The notes: generated by a model not told the origin, from the letters alone. DNA of 64,000 nucleotides from Asticcacaulis machinosus (GCF_028550435.1 NZ_JAQQKV010000001.1:62001-126000), one strand, 5' to 3'. Shown: positions 33,831 to 43,627, counted from the stretch's first letter. Program-made: numbers and translations.

Positions 33831-34574
33831 TTAGTGCTTTATTTCCGCCCATTCACGGAAATTGATCGTTTCCAGTGTTGGCACCTTATTGGGATCGGCC
33901 AGCTCAAGGATTAGCGGGACGATCTCTTCCGGTGCGGGCAATGTCGCTGGGTCTTCGCCGGGAAAAGCTTCGGCGCGCATACGGGTGCGCATGGCACCGG
34001 GATTGACAATGGCCGGACGAATGGAGGTAATCTCCGTCTCATCGGCCCAGGTGCGTACCAGCGCCTCAAGGGCGGCTTTCGAGGCCGCATAAGGCCCCCA
34101 AAAAGCGCGCGGTTTGGCGGCAACGCCTGACGTGAAAAAGATCGCGCGGGCGCCGTCAGACAGACGCATCATCGGCTCAAGCGCGCCGATCAACCGATGA
34201 GTGGCCCCCAGATTAAGCGCGATCAGGCGGCTGAAGTCCTTGGGTTCGTAGTGCGAAACGGGGCTGAGTGTACCCAAGGTTGCCGCCGCATGGACGAAGA
34301 CATCAACCTTGGCGAAGCGTTGCGCCAGAGCGTTGGATAGTCGGGTTAGGGCGGCGCCATCAATCAGGTCAAACGGAATAAGCGTGGCATGTTGACCGGT
34401 GGCCTTGAAAATTTCGTCGTCCAGTTCTTCGAGTGCGCCCTGACTGCGGGCGCAGGCGATGACATGTGCCCCCGCCTTGGCCAGCCCCAGAGCACTGGCA
34501 CGGCCAATACCGCGTGAAGCGCCCGTGACAAAGGCCACACGGCCCTGCTGAGGGCCGGTGATCGTCGTATCCAT
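33831..34574 (-). CDS. SDR family NAD(P)-dependent oxidoreductase
   Basis: A 247-residue short-chain dehydrogenase. The cofactor motif TGASRGIG is at about residues 18-25, the active-site Tyr and Lys are in YAASK near 158-162, and the preceding Ser lies in FFTSGVA. The C-terminal substrate region gives no specific clue. It lies 11 bases after purF on the same strand, and I recall an SDR following purF in Caulobacter, so a shared transcript is likely. The substrate is unknown. Confidence 0.88.
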   Translation of the reverse strand: MDTTITGPQQGRVAFVTGASRGIGRASALGLAKAGAHVIACARSQGALEELDDEIFKATGQHATLIPFDLIDGAALTRLSNALAQRFAKVDVFVHAAATLGTLSPVSHYEPKDFSRLIALNLGATHRLIGALEPMMRLSDGARAIFFTSGVAAKPRAFWGPYAASKAALEALVRTWADETEITSIRPAIVNPGAMRTRMRAEAFPGEDPATLPAPEEIVPLILELADPNKVPTLETINFREWAEIKH

Positions 34575-34585
34575 ATCAAAACCCC

Positions 34586-36106
34586 TTAAACGTTGACCAG
34601 AAGCGACAACTGACCGTTGCCTTCTTTTTCATTCACGGCGTCTTCTTTGTCCGTGAGGCGGGTCGGATAATCGCCGGTGAAATAGTGGTCGGTATATTGC
34701 GGGGTGTCGGGGTTACGGCCATTGTGTCCCATCGCCTTATAGAGGCCATCGACCGACAGGAAGCCCAAACTGTCGCACTCAAGCTTTTTGCGCATCTCTT
34801 CCATAGTATGGGTCGCGGCCATCAGTTTGTCACGGTCCGGCATGTCGATACCGTAGTAATCAGGCCACATGATCGGCGGGGAGGCTGAACGCAGGTGCAC
34901 TTCCTTGGCACCGGCGGCACGCACCATGCGTACGATCTTCACCGAAGTGGTGCCGCGCACGATGGAGTCATCGATCAGGATGACGCGCTTGCCTTCCAGC
35001 ACAACCCGGTTGGGGGAGTGCTTTTTACGTACGCCCAGATCGCGGATGTTCTGGGTGGGTTGGATGAAGGTGCGGCCGACATAGTGGTTGCGGATAATGC
35101 CCAGCTCAAACGGCAGGCCTGACTGCTCGGAAAAACCAAGGGCCGCTGGCACGCCGGAGTCCGGCACAGGCACGATAATGTCGGCATCGGCGGCATGTTC
35201 GATCGCCAGTTGCCGGCCCATGGCCTTACGCACTTCGTAGATCGATTTGCCGTTCACGACTGAATCAGGACGGGCAAAATAGACATATTCAAACAGGCAG
35301 GGGCGGGCGGCTTTGCGTTCAAACGGTTTAAAGGATTTCAGGCCGTCCTGATCGATTTGCACGACTTCGCCATGTTCGACGTCGCGCACGAAAGTGGCCC
35401 CGATCATATCCAGCGCACAGGTTTCTGACGCCAGCACATAGGCATTGCCCAGGCGACCGATGACCAGCGGGCGAATGCCAAGCGGATCACGCGCGCCGAT
35501 CATCATGGTTCGCGTCAGGGCCACAAGGGCAAATCCGCCTTCGATATGGCTCATGGTCTCGATGAAGCGATCCATAATCTTGATGCCGCGTGAGCGCGCA
35601 ATCAGATGCAGAATAACTTCGGAATCAGAGGTAGACTGGAAAATCGAGCCGCCCGCCACCAGTTTGGTGCGCAGGTGCATGAAATTGGTCAGATTGCCGT
35701 TGTGGGCAATGGCGATGCCGCCGGTATCAAGATCAGCAAACATCGGCTGGACGTTACGGATAAAGGCGCCGCCCGCTGTCGAGTAACGGGTGTGGCCGAT
35801 AGCGGCGTTGCCCTGAAGGCGCTGAGTCAAATCCGGGCCGGTGAACACATCGCCAACCAGACCGTGGGAGCGTTCAGTATAAAACCGTTTACCGTCGCAG
35901 GAGGCGATCCCGCAGGCTTCCTGACCGCGATGTTGCAGAGCGTGTAGCCCCAGCACGGTCACCGCGCTGGCATCTTCCATGCCATAGATACCAAAAACGC
36001 CGCACTCAAGGCGCGGCGTGTCATCGTCAGGATCGCGTTCCACCCAATTATCAATTTCATGATAAGTGTGTTTGGGACCGGTCGGGCGCATATGGGGGCT
36101 CTGCAT
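34586..36106 (-). CDS. purF: Amidophosphoribosyltransferase
   Basis: A 506-residue enzyme of the first committed step of purine synthesis: it makes phosphoribosylamine from PRPP and glutamine. The N-terminal propeptide ends at E34, before the nucleophile C35 of CGVFGIYG. The PRPP loop VILIDDSIVRGTTS is intact. Of the four iron-sulfur cysteines of the Bacillus subtilis type, only the one in CLFEYVYFARPDS remains; PDYYGID and DHYFTGDYP replace the others, so this enzyme probably lacks the cluster. It is cotranscribed with cvpA upstream in the common cvpA-purF order. Confidence 0.95.
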   Translation of the reverse strand: MQSPHMRPTGPKHTYHEIDNWVERDPDDDTPRLECGVFGIYGMEDASAVTVLGLHALQHRGQEACGIASCDGKRFYTERSHGLVGDVFTGPDLTQRLQGNAAIGHTRYSTAGGAFIRNVQPMFADLDTGGIAIAHNGNLTNFMHLRTKLVAGGSIFQSTSDSEVILHLIARSRGIKIMDRFIETMSHIEGGFALVALTRTMMIGARDPLGIRPLVIGRLGNAYVLASETCALDMIGATFVRDVEHGEVVQIDQDGLKSFKPFERKAARPCLFEYVYFARPDSVVNGKSIYEVRKAMGRQLAIEHAADADIIVPVPDSGVPAALGFSEQSGLPFELGIIRNHYVGRTFIQPTQNIRDLGVRKKHSPNRVVLEGKRVILIDDSIVRGTTSVKIVRMVRAAGAKEVHLRSASPPIMWPDYYGIDMPDRDKLMAATHTMEEMRKKLECDSLGFLSVDGLYKAMGHNGRNPDTPQYTDHYFTGDYPTRLTDKEDAVNEKEGNGQLSLLVNV

Positions 36107-36217
36107 TAAGGTTACGCGAAAAGGCCAGACATCACTATAAGGCCTTATGATTTACGATGGGTTTAGTCGTTAAACCTTGCCCATATATAGTTGGCGCGCC
36201 CTGAACTTAAAGAGGCG

Positions 36218-36736
36218 TCAACTCGTCGAATCTTCCACAGATGGTGCCACCTGATCTGCAAAGACCGCCAGCTTTGGGGCCACGGCTTGCAGTGTTTTAG
36301 CGGCCTTGACGCCCAAGGGGTAGACCTTGGCCTCGGTGAACCATTCTGCACGGCTCCCAATAGGGAAGATGGCAGCAAAAAGCAAATGGAATACGCCCAA
36401 AAACACCAGTGCACGGAGGATTCCAAACCCAAAGCCCAAGGCGCGGTCGACATAATCGAGCGCTTTCTGCTTGTGCATCTTTTCTGACAGATTATTCCCG
36501 AACATGCGGATGCTGAGATAAATGATGACGAAGATGATGCCAAAGGCGATGAAGGCCGTCATGTTCTTAAGGTTAAACACGTCCTTCAACCAGGGCATGA
36601 TCCAGATCGCAATCAGGAATGAGGCCAGAAACGACACCAGAGTGACCAGTTCGCGTGTCCCCCCCCGCATCAGACCGACAATGACTGAAAACAGCAAAAC
36701 GCCCAGAAAGATCAGGTCATACAAGGTCATGGTCAT
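36218..36736 (-). CDS. cvpA: CvpA family membrane protein
   Basis: A 172-residue inner-membrane protein with four predicted helices, matching the CvpA family (colicin V production; envelope maintenance). The opening LYDLIFLGVLLFSVIVGLMRG and the IRMFGNNLSEKMHKQKALDY segment after the third helix are typical. The start has a GAGGG site just before ATG 36736. Placement between radA and purF is conserved in alphaproteobacteria. Its molecular role is still unsettled. Confidence 0.92.
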   Translation of the reverse strand: MTMTLYDLIFLGVLLFSVIVGLMRGGTRELVTLVSFLASFLIAIWIMPWLKDVFNLKNMTAFIAFGIIFVIIYLSIRMFGNNLSEKMHKQKALDYVDRALGFGFGILRALVFLGVFHLLFAAIFPIGSRAEWFTEAKVYPLGVKAAKTLQAVAPKLAVFADQVAPSVEDSTS

Positions 36737-36837
36737 TTTCCCTCAGCTAAGAGGGCCCCCGCAGAAATGGCCGGATGTGTATTTGTGGCGGCACCATACA
36801 TTAACCTTAACTTGTGCGCCAGAGGTCAATCAGCGTC

Positions 36838-38208
36838 TTAGTCTGTGGTCTCCAGCCCTTTGATGGCTTCCAGCAGATAGTCGTAAGATTTGACCTCGAA
36901 CGGGGCATTATCGGCGGCGGCTTTGGGAGCGATGGCCGAGGCAAAGCCCAGTTTCAGCGCTTCTTTCAGGCGCGAATCCATGCGCGACACGGACCGGATG
37001 TCACCGGACAGGCTGATTTCACCAAAAACAACGCAGTCCTTGGGTAACGCAACATCCAGCAGGGACGACATTAGCGCCATAGCGGCGGCCAGATCGGCGG
37101 CCGGTTCATTGATTTTCAGGCCGCCGGCGACATTGAGATAAACGTCTTTTTGGCCAAAACCGACGCCGCAGCGGGATTCGAGTACCGCCAGCAGCATGGC
37201 CAGCCTGCCGGAATCCCAGCCGACAACCGCCCGTCGCGGGGTTCCGTAGGCCGATGGCGCCACCAGTGCCTGAAATTCGACCAGCACCGGACGCGTGCCT
37301 TCAATCCCGGCAAAGACCGCTGAGCCCGCCGTGCGCTCACCCGATGTCAGGAACAACGCCGATGGGTTTGGAACTTCGCGCAGGCCGATGTCGCCCATTT
37401 CAAACACGCCGATCTCATCAGTGGCGCCAAAGCGGTTTTTGGAACCGCGCAAGATGCGGAACGGATAGCCGCGTTCACCCTCAAACGACAACACTGCATC
37501 GACCATGTGCTCAACCACACGGGGGCCTGCGACCTGACCTTCTTTGGTAACGTGTCCCACTAAGATCATGGCGATGTTCTGCTTTTTCGCCAGTCGCACT
37601 AACTCACCGGCACAGGCGCGTACCTGCGACACCGACCCCTGAGCGGCATCGATCGCGTCGCTCCACAGGGTCTGGATCGAGTCGATGATGACCAGATCGA
37701 ATTTTTCGCGCTTAAGGGCATCCAGTATCGTACGAAGCGAGGTTTCCGCTGCCAGTTCGACGGGGGCCTTTGACAGGCCCATCCGAAACGCGCGGCCCCT
37801 GATCTGTTCGGCTGATTCTTCGCCGGAAATATAGGCGACCCGTAACCCGCCGCTGGCCGCCTGAGCGGTCACTTGCAACAACAGCGTTGATTTCCCGACC
37901 CCCGGATCACCGGCCAGCAATATGGCTGACCCTGGCACAATACCGCCGCCGCAGACGCGGTCAAATTCAGCGATGCCGGTTTCCATGCGGGGCGGCGTCT
38001 TATCTTCGGCCTCAAGAGTTTGAAAATTAAGCTTTGTAAGTCTTGAGATTTTCGACGGCGAAGTTTCAGGCTTTAGGCCACCGGGCGGCGTCGAAAAGCT
38101 TTCCTGAACCAGCGTATTCCAGAGTCCACAACCCGCACATTGCCCGGCCCACTTGGAATGCACTGAACCACATGATTGACATATGAATACCGCCTGATCT
38201 TTCGCCAC
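36838..38208 (-). CDS. radA: DNA repair protein RadA
   Basis: A 456-residue RecA-like helicase that helps branch migration during recombination. The N-terminal zinc finger has C10, C13, C24 and C27. The Walker A motif GDPGVGKST starts at residue 100, the RadA-specific KNRFG lies near 253, and the C-terminal 150 residues form a Lon-protease-like domain (LPKDCVVFGEISLSGDIR). All key residues are present. It lies between cvpA and dnaB on the same strand. Confidence 0.96.
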   Translation of the reverse strand: MAKDQAVFICQSCGSVHSKWAGQCAGCGLWNTLVQESFSTPPGGLKPETSPSKISRLTKLNFQTLEAEDKTPPRMETGIAEFDRVCGGGIVPGSAILLAGDPGVGKSTLLLQVTAQAASGGLRVAYISGEESAEQIRGRAFRMGLSKAPVELAAETSLRTILDALKREKFDLVIIDSIQTLWSDAIDAAQGSVSQVRACAGELVRLAKKQNIAMILVGHVTKEGQVAGPRVVEHMVDAVLSFEGERGYPFRILRGSKNRFGATDEIGVFEMGDIGLREVPNPSALFLTSGERTAGSAVFAGIEGTRPVLVEFQALVAPSAYGTPRRAVVGWDSGRLAMLLAVLESRCGVGFGQKDVYLNVAGGLKINEPAADLAAAMALMSSLLDVALPKDCVVFGEISLSGDIRSVSRMDSRLKEALKLGFASAIAPKAAADNAPFEVKSYDYLLEAIKGLETTD

Positions 38209-38290
38209 GAGTCACCCCACTTGATTTCGGGCAAGCCTAGCGTGATCTGCATTCATTGGCCAGAAAAAAAGAACAAAAAAAGAACAAAAT

Positions 38291-39808
38291 CTATTCCTGT
38301 ATTTCTCTGAAGTCGTTGTAACGCTCCGGCGCCAGATTGCCGAAGCGGGTGACGTTTTCATCGAACGCCAGCCGTACCGTACCGATCGGGCCGTGACGCT
38401 GCTTGGCCAGAATGACTTCGGCCGTGCCGCGGGTGCGGTCCATTTCTTCCTGCCAGGTCAGGTGTTCCGGCGTGCCCTCCTTGGGCTCTGACCGGCCAAG
38501 ATAATAGCTTTCGCGGTACACGAACATCACCATATCGGCGTCTTGCTCGATCGAGCCGGATTCACGAAGATCGGACAACATCGGACGCTTATCATCGCGG
38601 CTTTCGACCTGACGCGAAAGCTGCGACAGGGCGATGACCGGGATTTGCAGTTCTTTGGCCAGCGATTTCAGCCCCATGGTGATGGTCGAGACTTCCTGCA
38701 CGCGGTTCATACTGCCGCCGGTATCGCCCAGGGTCACAAGCTGAAGGTAGTCGACGATCAGGCAGTCAAGGCCGGCTGTACGTTTCAGGCGGCGGGCCCG
38801 CGCCGTCAGCTTGGCCAGAGAAATACCGCCGGTGTCATCGATATAGAGCGGAAAGGAGGCGATATCCATCGCGGCGTCTTTGAGGCGCGCAAACTCAGAG
38901 GCGTCGATTTCGCCTTTACGCAAGCGGTCGCCGGATACGCCCGACGCATCGGCCAGAAGACGGGTCGCCAACTGATCCGCCGACATTTCAAGTGAATAGA
39001 AGGCCACGACCCCGCCATCGACGGTTTTGCGCTCTCCGTCCGGCTGCATTTCCATGCGGTATTTTCGGGCGACATTCATGGCGATATTGGTGGCCAGCGC
39101 GGTCTTACCCATCGACGGACGTCCGGCCAGAATAATCAGGTCGGATTTGTGCAGGCCGCCGATTTTCTTATCCATATCAATCAGGCCTGTGGATATCCCC
39201 GACAGGCCGCCGTCACGGTGGAAGGCTTCTTCGGCATGTTCCAGTGCGCCGGAGACCGCTTCGCCAAAGGTTTTAAAGCCGGTCGAGGAGGTGCCTTTTT
39301 CAGCCATGTCATAAAGGCGCGCTTCGGCGGCTTCGATCTGGTCGCGGGCGTTTTGTTCGTCGATGGCGGCCTTAGCGATTTCACCGCCCAGCCGGATCAG
39401 GTCACGGCGCAGGGCGAGGTCATAGATGATGCGCGCATAGTCCGACGCATTGGCGGCGGGGGGCGCACGGTCAACCAGATCGGCCAGATAGCGGATGCCG
39501 CCCAGATCCTGAAAAGCCTGATCGCTTTTGAATTTATCAACTAAAACAAGGGGATCAGCCAGGTGCCCGACGCGGATATTGTCCTCGATGACCCCAAATA
39601 GCTTGGCATGAAACGGCTCATAGAAATGCCGCCCCTGCAGGCCGTCATACAACCGCTCATAGGCCCCGTTGTCGAACATCAGACACCCCAACAGCGCCTG
39701 TTCGGCGTCAAGGTTGTGGGGCATGGTTGATATCGCGCCGGGGGTATCAGCGGTCTGATCGATCGGCGGGAAAGCGAGGGCTAAAATATCTGAAGACATG
39801 GTACGCAT
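38291..39808 (-). CDS. dnaB: Replicative DNA helicase DnaB
   Basis: A 505-residue hexameric helicase that opens the replication fork. The N-terminal DnaB helical domain begins with the LDAEQALLG motif near residue 33, and the C-terminal RecA-like domain has GRPSMGKTALATN near residue 230 and the DYLQL walker B near 355. No intein interrupts it. It is the first gene of the dnaB-radA-cvpA-purF run and is separated from rplI by the inserted TonB-dependent receptor gene. Confidence 0.96.
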   Translation of the reverse strand: MRTMSSDILALAFPPIDQTADTPGAISTMPHNLDAEQALLGCLMFDNGAYERLYDGLQGRHFYEPFHAKLFGVIEDNIRVGHLADPLVLVDKFKSDQAFQDLGGIRYLADLVDRAPPAANASDYARIIYDLALRRDLIRLGGEIAKAAIDEQNARDQIEAAEARLYDMAEKGTSSTGFKTFGEAVSGALEHAEEAFHRDGGLSGISTGLIDMDKKIGGLHKSDLIILAGRPSMGKTALATNIAMNVARKYRMEMQPDGERKTVDGGVVAFYSLEMSADQLATRLLADASGVSGDRLRKGEIDASEFARLKDAAMDIASFPLYIDDTGGISLAKLTARARRLKRTAGLDCLIVDYLQLVTLGDTGGSMNRVQEVSTITMGLKSLAKELQIPVIALSQLSRQVESRDDKRPMLSDLRESGSIEQDADMVMFVYRESYYLGRSEPKEGTPEHLTWQEEMDRTRGTAEVILAKQRHGPIGTVRLAFDENVTRFGNLAPERYNDFREIQE

Positions 39809-39929
39809 CTAACTGTGGGTGGCGTTAACTTTTAAGGTCAAAAGTACCCCATCCACCGGGCGACTTTCCACAGCCTGTTATTAATGGGGATAAGCGTGGT
39901 TTATCTTACGAATCGCTTCAAACAAAAAC

Positions 39930-39953
39930 GACGCCAGAATGAATTCTGGCGCC
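39930..39953 (-). terminator. Terminator of the TonB-dependent receptor gene
   Basis: CGCCAGAAT (39932-39940) pairs exactly with ATTCTGGCG (39943-39951). On the minus strand the stem is followed by TCGTTTTTGTTT, as expected for a Rho-independent terminator about 30 bases after the receptor stop codon. Confidence 0.75.
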
Positions 39954-39980
39954 GCCTTAGTCGTTTGTCAAAACGATCGC

Positions 39981-42404
39981 TTAGAAGTTATGGCTGACCC
40001 GCGCATAGACATAGCGGCCATTAAAGCCGAACGGTGAAAAGCGGGTGAAGCCCAGAGTTCCTGTCGAATTGAGGCGTGCCGGGGTCGCCGTGGGATAGGT
40101 ATCGAGCAGGTTATTGACCCCCAACGTGACCGTGGTCTTTTCCGCAAAGGTGTAACGGCCTTCGAGGTCTAGAATGGTCTTATTGCCGGTCGTGATATCA
40201 TCGGCAGGCGTGGCCGCCGGTTCATAGGCATCGCCGTAATAGTTGGCGCGGGCGGTGATGCCCCAGGGGCCACCGGTCCAGTCAACCCCAAAGCTGGCGC
40301 GGTTTTCAGGCGTACTGTTGGTGATGATAAGCTGGCGGATACGATTGAGCAGCACCGGCGGCGGCGTAAGTGCCGTCAGCGTGCCATTGGTCGGCAGTTT
40401 GTCGATCGTCGTGTTGGCGCTGGTGGCGCTGAAAGTAAAGTCATAGCGACCATAGCTTTCAGTGCTCAGACGATAGGCGGCCACCAGATCAATACCGGTT
40501 GTGGTGGTATCCAAGCCGTTGGTGAAGAAGCGCGCCTGAGTGACATTGTATGGGGCCAGAAGGGCTGTGATATCGGCCCGCCCGCCCAGATTTTCGGTAA
40601 GCGCGATACGATCCTGAATTTCGATCTGATAGCCATCGATGGTCAACTCAAACGGCCCTTTTTTCGCAACAAAGCCAAGGGCATAGTTGGTCGAGGTCTC
40701 AGCCTTGAGGTCCGAGGCCCCAAGCGCTTGAGCTACGTTACTGCTGGCCGGGAAGGTGCCGGTTTCGAACGGCACGCCGGCGGTGAAATTGGTCGAGGTT
40801 GCTGTGAAATACTGCTGTTGCAGCGACGGCGCCCTAAAGCCCGTCGAGACTGATCCGCGGACTGCAAAGATGTCATTAAGCGCATATCGTGCTGACAACT
40901 TACCGGACAGGTTCGAGCCGAAGTCAGAGTATTTTTCCGCGCGGGCCGCACCACCTACGGTTAGCTTTTCGGTTACCTCAGCTTCGAGGTCGATATAGGC
41001 CCCGATGCTGTCGCGATTGACATCAACTGCGTTGGCCGGAAGGAAGCCGCCAAAGCCCTGTGCGCCTAGTGGAGCCGCCGTGATCGGGCCGCGGGCATAG
41101 GATTGTTCCTCACCTGCCTTGATTTCAAAGCTTTCGTGACGGGCTTCGATGCCGAGCGCCAGATTGAGCGGGCCGTGCAGGCCATTAACCTCGAACGGCT
41201 TGGCGATCGATCCGTTCAGAACGATCTGATCATAGGCCAGGCTGCCGTCATTAAAGCTGCGCTTGGAGTTGGTGCCATAGGACGCGTTGACGCTGTTGGA
41301 GGTGGTATAATCCAACTCATTGCGGCCATAGGTCAGGCTGAGGTCGGTGGCCCAATCGCCCCAATTGCCACGAATGCCGCCGGTGGCCGAATAGTCCTGG
41401 GTATCGACACCGATCAGCGGCAGGAAGCCGTTAGGATATATAGAGGCGATATTGGCAGCGGCGGCCGACGGCGCGTAAACGCCAGTGCCATTATTGGGGC
41501 GGAAGAAGGCCGCGCTCTCAGACTCGCGCTTTTGATAACCGGCATTGCCGTAAAGCTCGAAACCGTTGTCGAGTGGCAGGCCCGCATTGGCAAACAGGGT
41601 CGCATCTTCGACCGCGGGGTCGCCGTAACGTGAGGTGACCGAGGCGGGCGTTACGCGGGGATCATTATCGCCGCGGCTGGTCGGGCGGCGCTTTTTCAGT
41701 TCGCCGGAGACGGTCAGGTAGCCGTCTTCGCCCAGCGGCAGGCCTTTCCAGCCACTGACGACATAGGTTTGGCCGTCGCGGGCATCGCGGCTTTGGCGGG
41801 CAGTTTCGACTTCTGTATAGTATTGACCAAAGCTGGCGGTGACATTGCCGCCGTCGCGGGCTTCACGAAGTCGCAGGTTGACCACACCGGCAATGGCGTC
41901 AGAGCCGTATTGAGCCGAAGCGCCGTCGCGCAGAATTTCAATGGTGCCCAGCGCTGAGGTCGGGATGGTGTTCAGGTCCACGGCAGCGGAACCACGACCG
42001 ACCGAGCCATTGATGTTGACCAGAGCCGAGGTGTGCCGGCGCTTACCATTGACCAGCACCAGAGTTTGATCCGGCGACAGACCGCGCAAGGTGGCCGGGC
42101 GGACATTGTCGGTGCCATCCGTGGCTGACGGGCGCGGGAAAGTCAGGGCGGGGGCGAGGGTAGACAGGGCCTGCGCCAGTTCGGTTGAGCCCTGACGGTT
42201 CAGGCTGTTGCTTTTGATGACATCAACGGGTGCCAGGGTATTTAGGCGCGACCGCGGGGCAGCGCGCGAGCCGGTGACGACCACTTCGGTGACCACTTCA
42301 TCAGCCGGGGCGACGTCCTGGGCCGTGGCGGTAAACGCGGTTAAAGACAGCACAAGGGCGGTGGAAACGATAAGGGATTTGGATGATTTGGATGATTTGG
42401 GCAT
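39981..42404 (-). CDS. TonB-dependent outer-membrane receptor
   Basis: An 807-residue receptor if started at ATG 42404, which gives a basic SKSSKSSKS start and a signal peptide ending ATAQD; a longer frame to 42512 is unlikely. A TonB-box-like EVVVTGSR precedes the plug domain (LRGLSPDQTLVLVNGKRRHTS split over residues 100-120, ILRDGASAQYGSDAIAGV), and the beta-barrel ends in the expected C-terminal Phe of RVSHNF. Such receptors import siderophores, vitamins or sugars; the substrate is not evident. It lies between dnaB and rplI, which are often neighbours, and has its own terminator, so it was probably inserted. Confidence 0.92.
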   Translation of the reverse strand: MPKSSKSSKSLIVSTALVLSLTAFTATAQDVAPADEVVTEVVVTGSRAAPRSRLNTLAPVDVIKSNSLNRQGSTELAQALSTLAPALTFPRPSATDGTDNVRPATLRGLSPDQTLVLVNGKRRHTSALVNINGSVGRGSAAVDLNTIPTSALGTIEILRDGASAQYGSDAIAGVVNLRLREARDGGNVTASFGQYYTEVETARQSRDARDGQTYVVSGWKGLPLGEDGYLTVSGELKKRRPTSRGDNDPRVTPASVTSRYGDPAVEDATLFANAGLPLDNGFELYGNAGYQKRESESAAFFRPNNGTGVYAPSAAAANIASIYPNGFLPLIGVDTQDYSATGGIRGNWGDWATDLSLTYGRNELDYTTSNSVNASYGTNSKRSFNDGSLAYDQIVLNGSIAKPFEVNGLHGPLNLALGIEARHESFEIKAGEEQSYARGPITAAPLGAQGFGGFLPANAVDVNRDSIGAYIDLEAEVTEKLTVGGAARAEKYSDFGSNLSGKLSARYALNDIFAVRGSVSTGFRAPSLQQQYFTATSTNFTAGVPFETGTFPASSNVAQALGASDLKAETSTNYALGFVAKKGPFELTIDGYQIEIQDRIALTENLGGRADITALLAPYNVTQARFFTNGLDTTTTGIDLVAAYRLSTESYGRYDFTFSATSANTTIDKLPTNGTLTALTPPPVLLNRIRQLIITNSTPENRASFGVDWTGGPWGITARANYYGDAYEPAATPADDITTGNKTILDLEGRYTFAEKTTVTLGVNNLLDTYPTATPARLNSTGTLGFTRFSPFGFNGRYVYARVSHNF

Positions 42405-42690
42405 TGGGGGGAGGCTCCAAATGTGAAAAAAACGTGACGATAAGATGGCCTTAAGGTGTGTGGTCATAGGCCGATTTAAAGGGACGCGTATGTCCAATTG
42501 TTTTGTGATCACAGATTAGAATTTCTAATCGTGATGTGCGTTTGTTTTGAAAATTATTTAATTTCAGTGAGTTGTATTTTTATTGCTGAAAGGTTTGTCT
42601 ATTTGGAGATTAATATAAAACTAAAAAAGTAGGAAATTGTGGCAAATGAGTAACGGTGTGCCCTAAGAAAGGTGTGCAGGAAAAACGCCC
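42405..42690 (-). promoter_or_regulatory. AT-rich region with interrupted palindrome upstream of the receptor
   Basis: The stretch before the receptor gene is strongly AT-rich, especially 42520-42640. It contains an interrupted inverted repeat: GATTAGA (42514-42520) and TCTAATC (42524-42530), extended by ATCAC (42508-42512) and GTGAT (42531-42535) with one bulged base. It could be an operator for the receptor gene. I see no gene in it. Confidence 0.45.
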
Positions 42691-42728
42691 AATAAAAAAC
42701 CCCTGAAACCGCAAGGCTTCAGGGGTAA
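42691..42728 (-). terminator. Rho-independent terminator of the rpsF-rpsR-rplI operon
   Basis: ACCCCTGAA (42699-42707) pairs exactly with TTCAGGGGT (42718-42726). On the minus strand the stem is followed by TTTTTTATT. It lies about 25 bases after the rplI stop codon. Confidence 0.85.
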
Positions 42729-42751
42729 TTTAGTACGTTAAGCCTTAAGAC

Positions 42752-43339
42752 TTAAGCGTCGTAATCGGCGTCGGCACCGGCCTGACCGGCACCGCCTTCG
42801 ATCATGTCGGCCGCAGCGGCTTCATCAGCCAGGCGGTCTTCTTCGAATTGCGACGCGATGACGTTTTCGCCAGCGGCCTGACGCTCAGCTTCATCAGCCG
42901 AACGTGCAATATTGACGGTGACGGTGATCGACACTTCGGAGTGCAGGCGAACCTTGATCGCATGGATACCCAGAGTCTTGATCGGGGTATCGAGGCTGAT
43001 CTGGCTGCGCTCGACCTTGCCGCCGGCCTCAGCGATGGCCTCAGCCACGTCGCGGGCGGTAACCGAACCGTAAAGCTGGCCGGTTTCGCCAGCCTGACGG
43101 ATCAGGATGTATTGCGAACCGTCAAGCTCAGAGCCTTGCTTTTCAGCAGCAGACTTTGCCGCAGCGTTACGGGCAACGATCTGTTCCTTCTGGGCCTCGA
43201 AGACCTTCAGGTTGGCAGAGGTGGCGCGCAGAGCCTTGTGGCGGGGCAGGAGGAAGTTACGGGCAAAACCGTCCTTAACGGCGACAACGTCACCGATATG
43301 GCCAAGGTTTTCAACGCGTTCCAGCAGAACTACTTTCAT
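42752..43339 (-). CDS. rplI: 50S ribosomal protein L9
   Basis: A 195-residue L9. The N-terminal signature MKVVLLERVENLGHIGDVV and GFARNFLLPRHKA are followed by the long connecting helix and a C-terminal globular domain. An extra acidic, alanine-rich tail of about 45 residues (ending ADADYDA) makes it longer than the 148-residue E. coli form, as is common in alphaproteobacteria. It is the last gene of the S6-S18-L9 operon. Confidence 0.97.
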   Translation of the reverse strand: MKVVLLERVENLGHIGDVVAVKDGFARNFLLPRHKALRATSANLKVFEAQKEQIVARNAAAKSAAEKQGSELDGSQYILIRQAGETGQLYGSVTARDVAEAIAEAGGKVERSQISLDTPIKTLGIHAIKVRLHSEVSITVTVNIARSADEAERQAAGENVIASQFEEDRLADEAAAADMIEGGAGQAGADADYDA

Positions 43340-43351
43340 GTGGGGCGCTCC

Positions 43352-43627
43352 TTACTTCACAACGTATGGCAGCAGGGCTAGGAAGCGGGCGCGCTTGATG
43401 GCCTTGGCCAGTTCACGCTGCTTCTTTTGCGACACTGCGGTGATACGCGAAGGGACGATCTTGCCACGCTCAGAGATGTAGCGTTGCATCAGCTTAACGT
43501 CCTTGTAGTCAATCTTCGGTGCGCCTTCACCCGAGAACGGGCAAACCTTGCGGCGACGGAAGAACGGGCGGCGGGCCGGAGCGTTGCCGACGGGGGTGCC
43601 GATAGTTGGGTTGGTATCATCAGACAT
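43352..43627 (-). CDS. rpsR: 30S ribosomal protein S18
   Basis: A 91-residue S18. The [28 protein letters not shown] and [10 protein letters not shown] segments are typical. A basic N-terminal extension (RRPFFRRRK) is present. It binds S6 on the platform of the small subunit. It lies between rpsF and rplI with short gaps, as in most bacteria. Confidence 0.97.
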   Translation of the reverse strand: MSDDTNPTIGTPVGNAPARRPFFRRRKVCPFSGEGAPKIDYKDVKLMQRYISERGKIVPSRITAVSQKKQRELAKAIKRARFLALLPYVVK

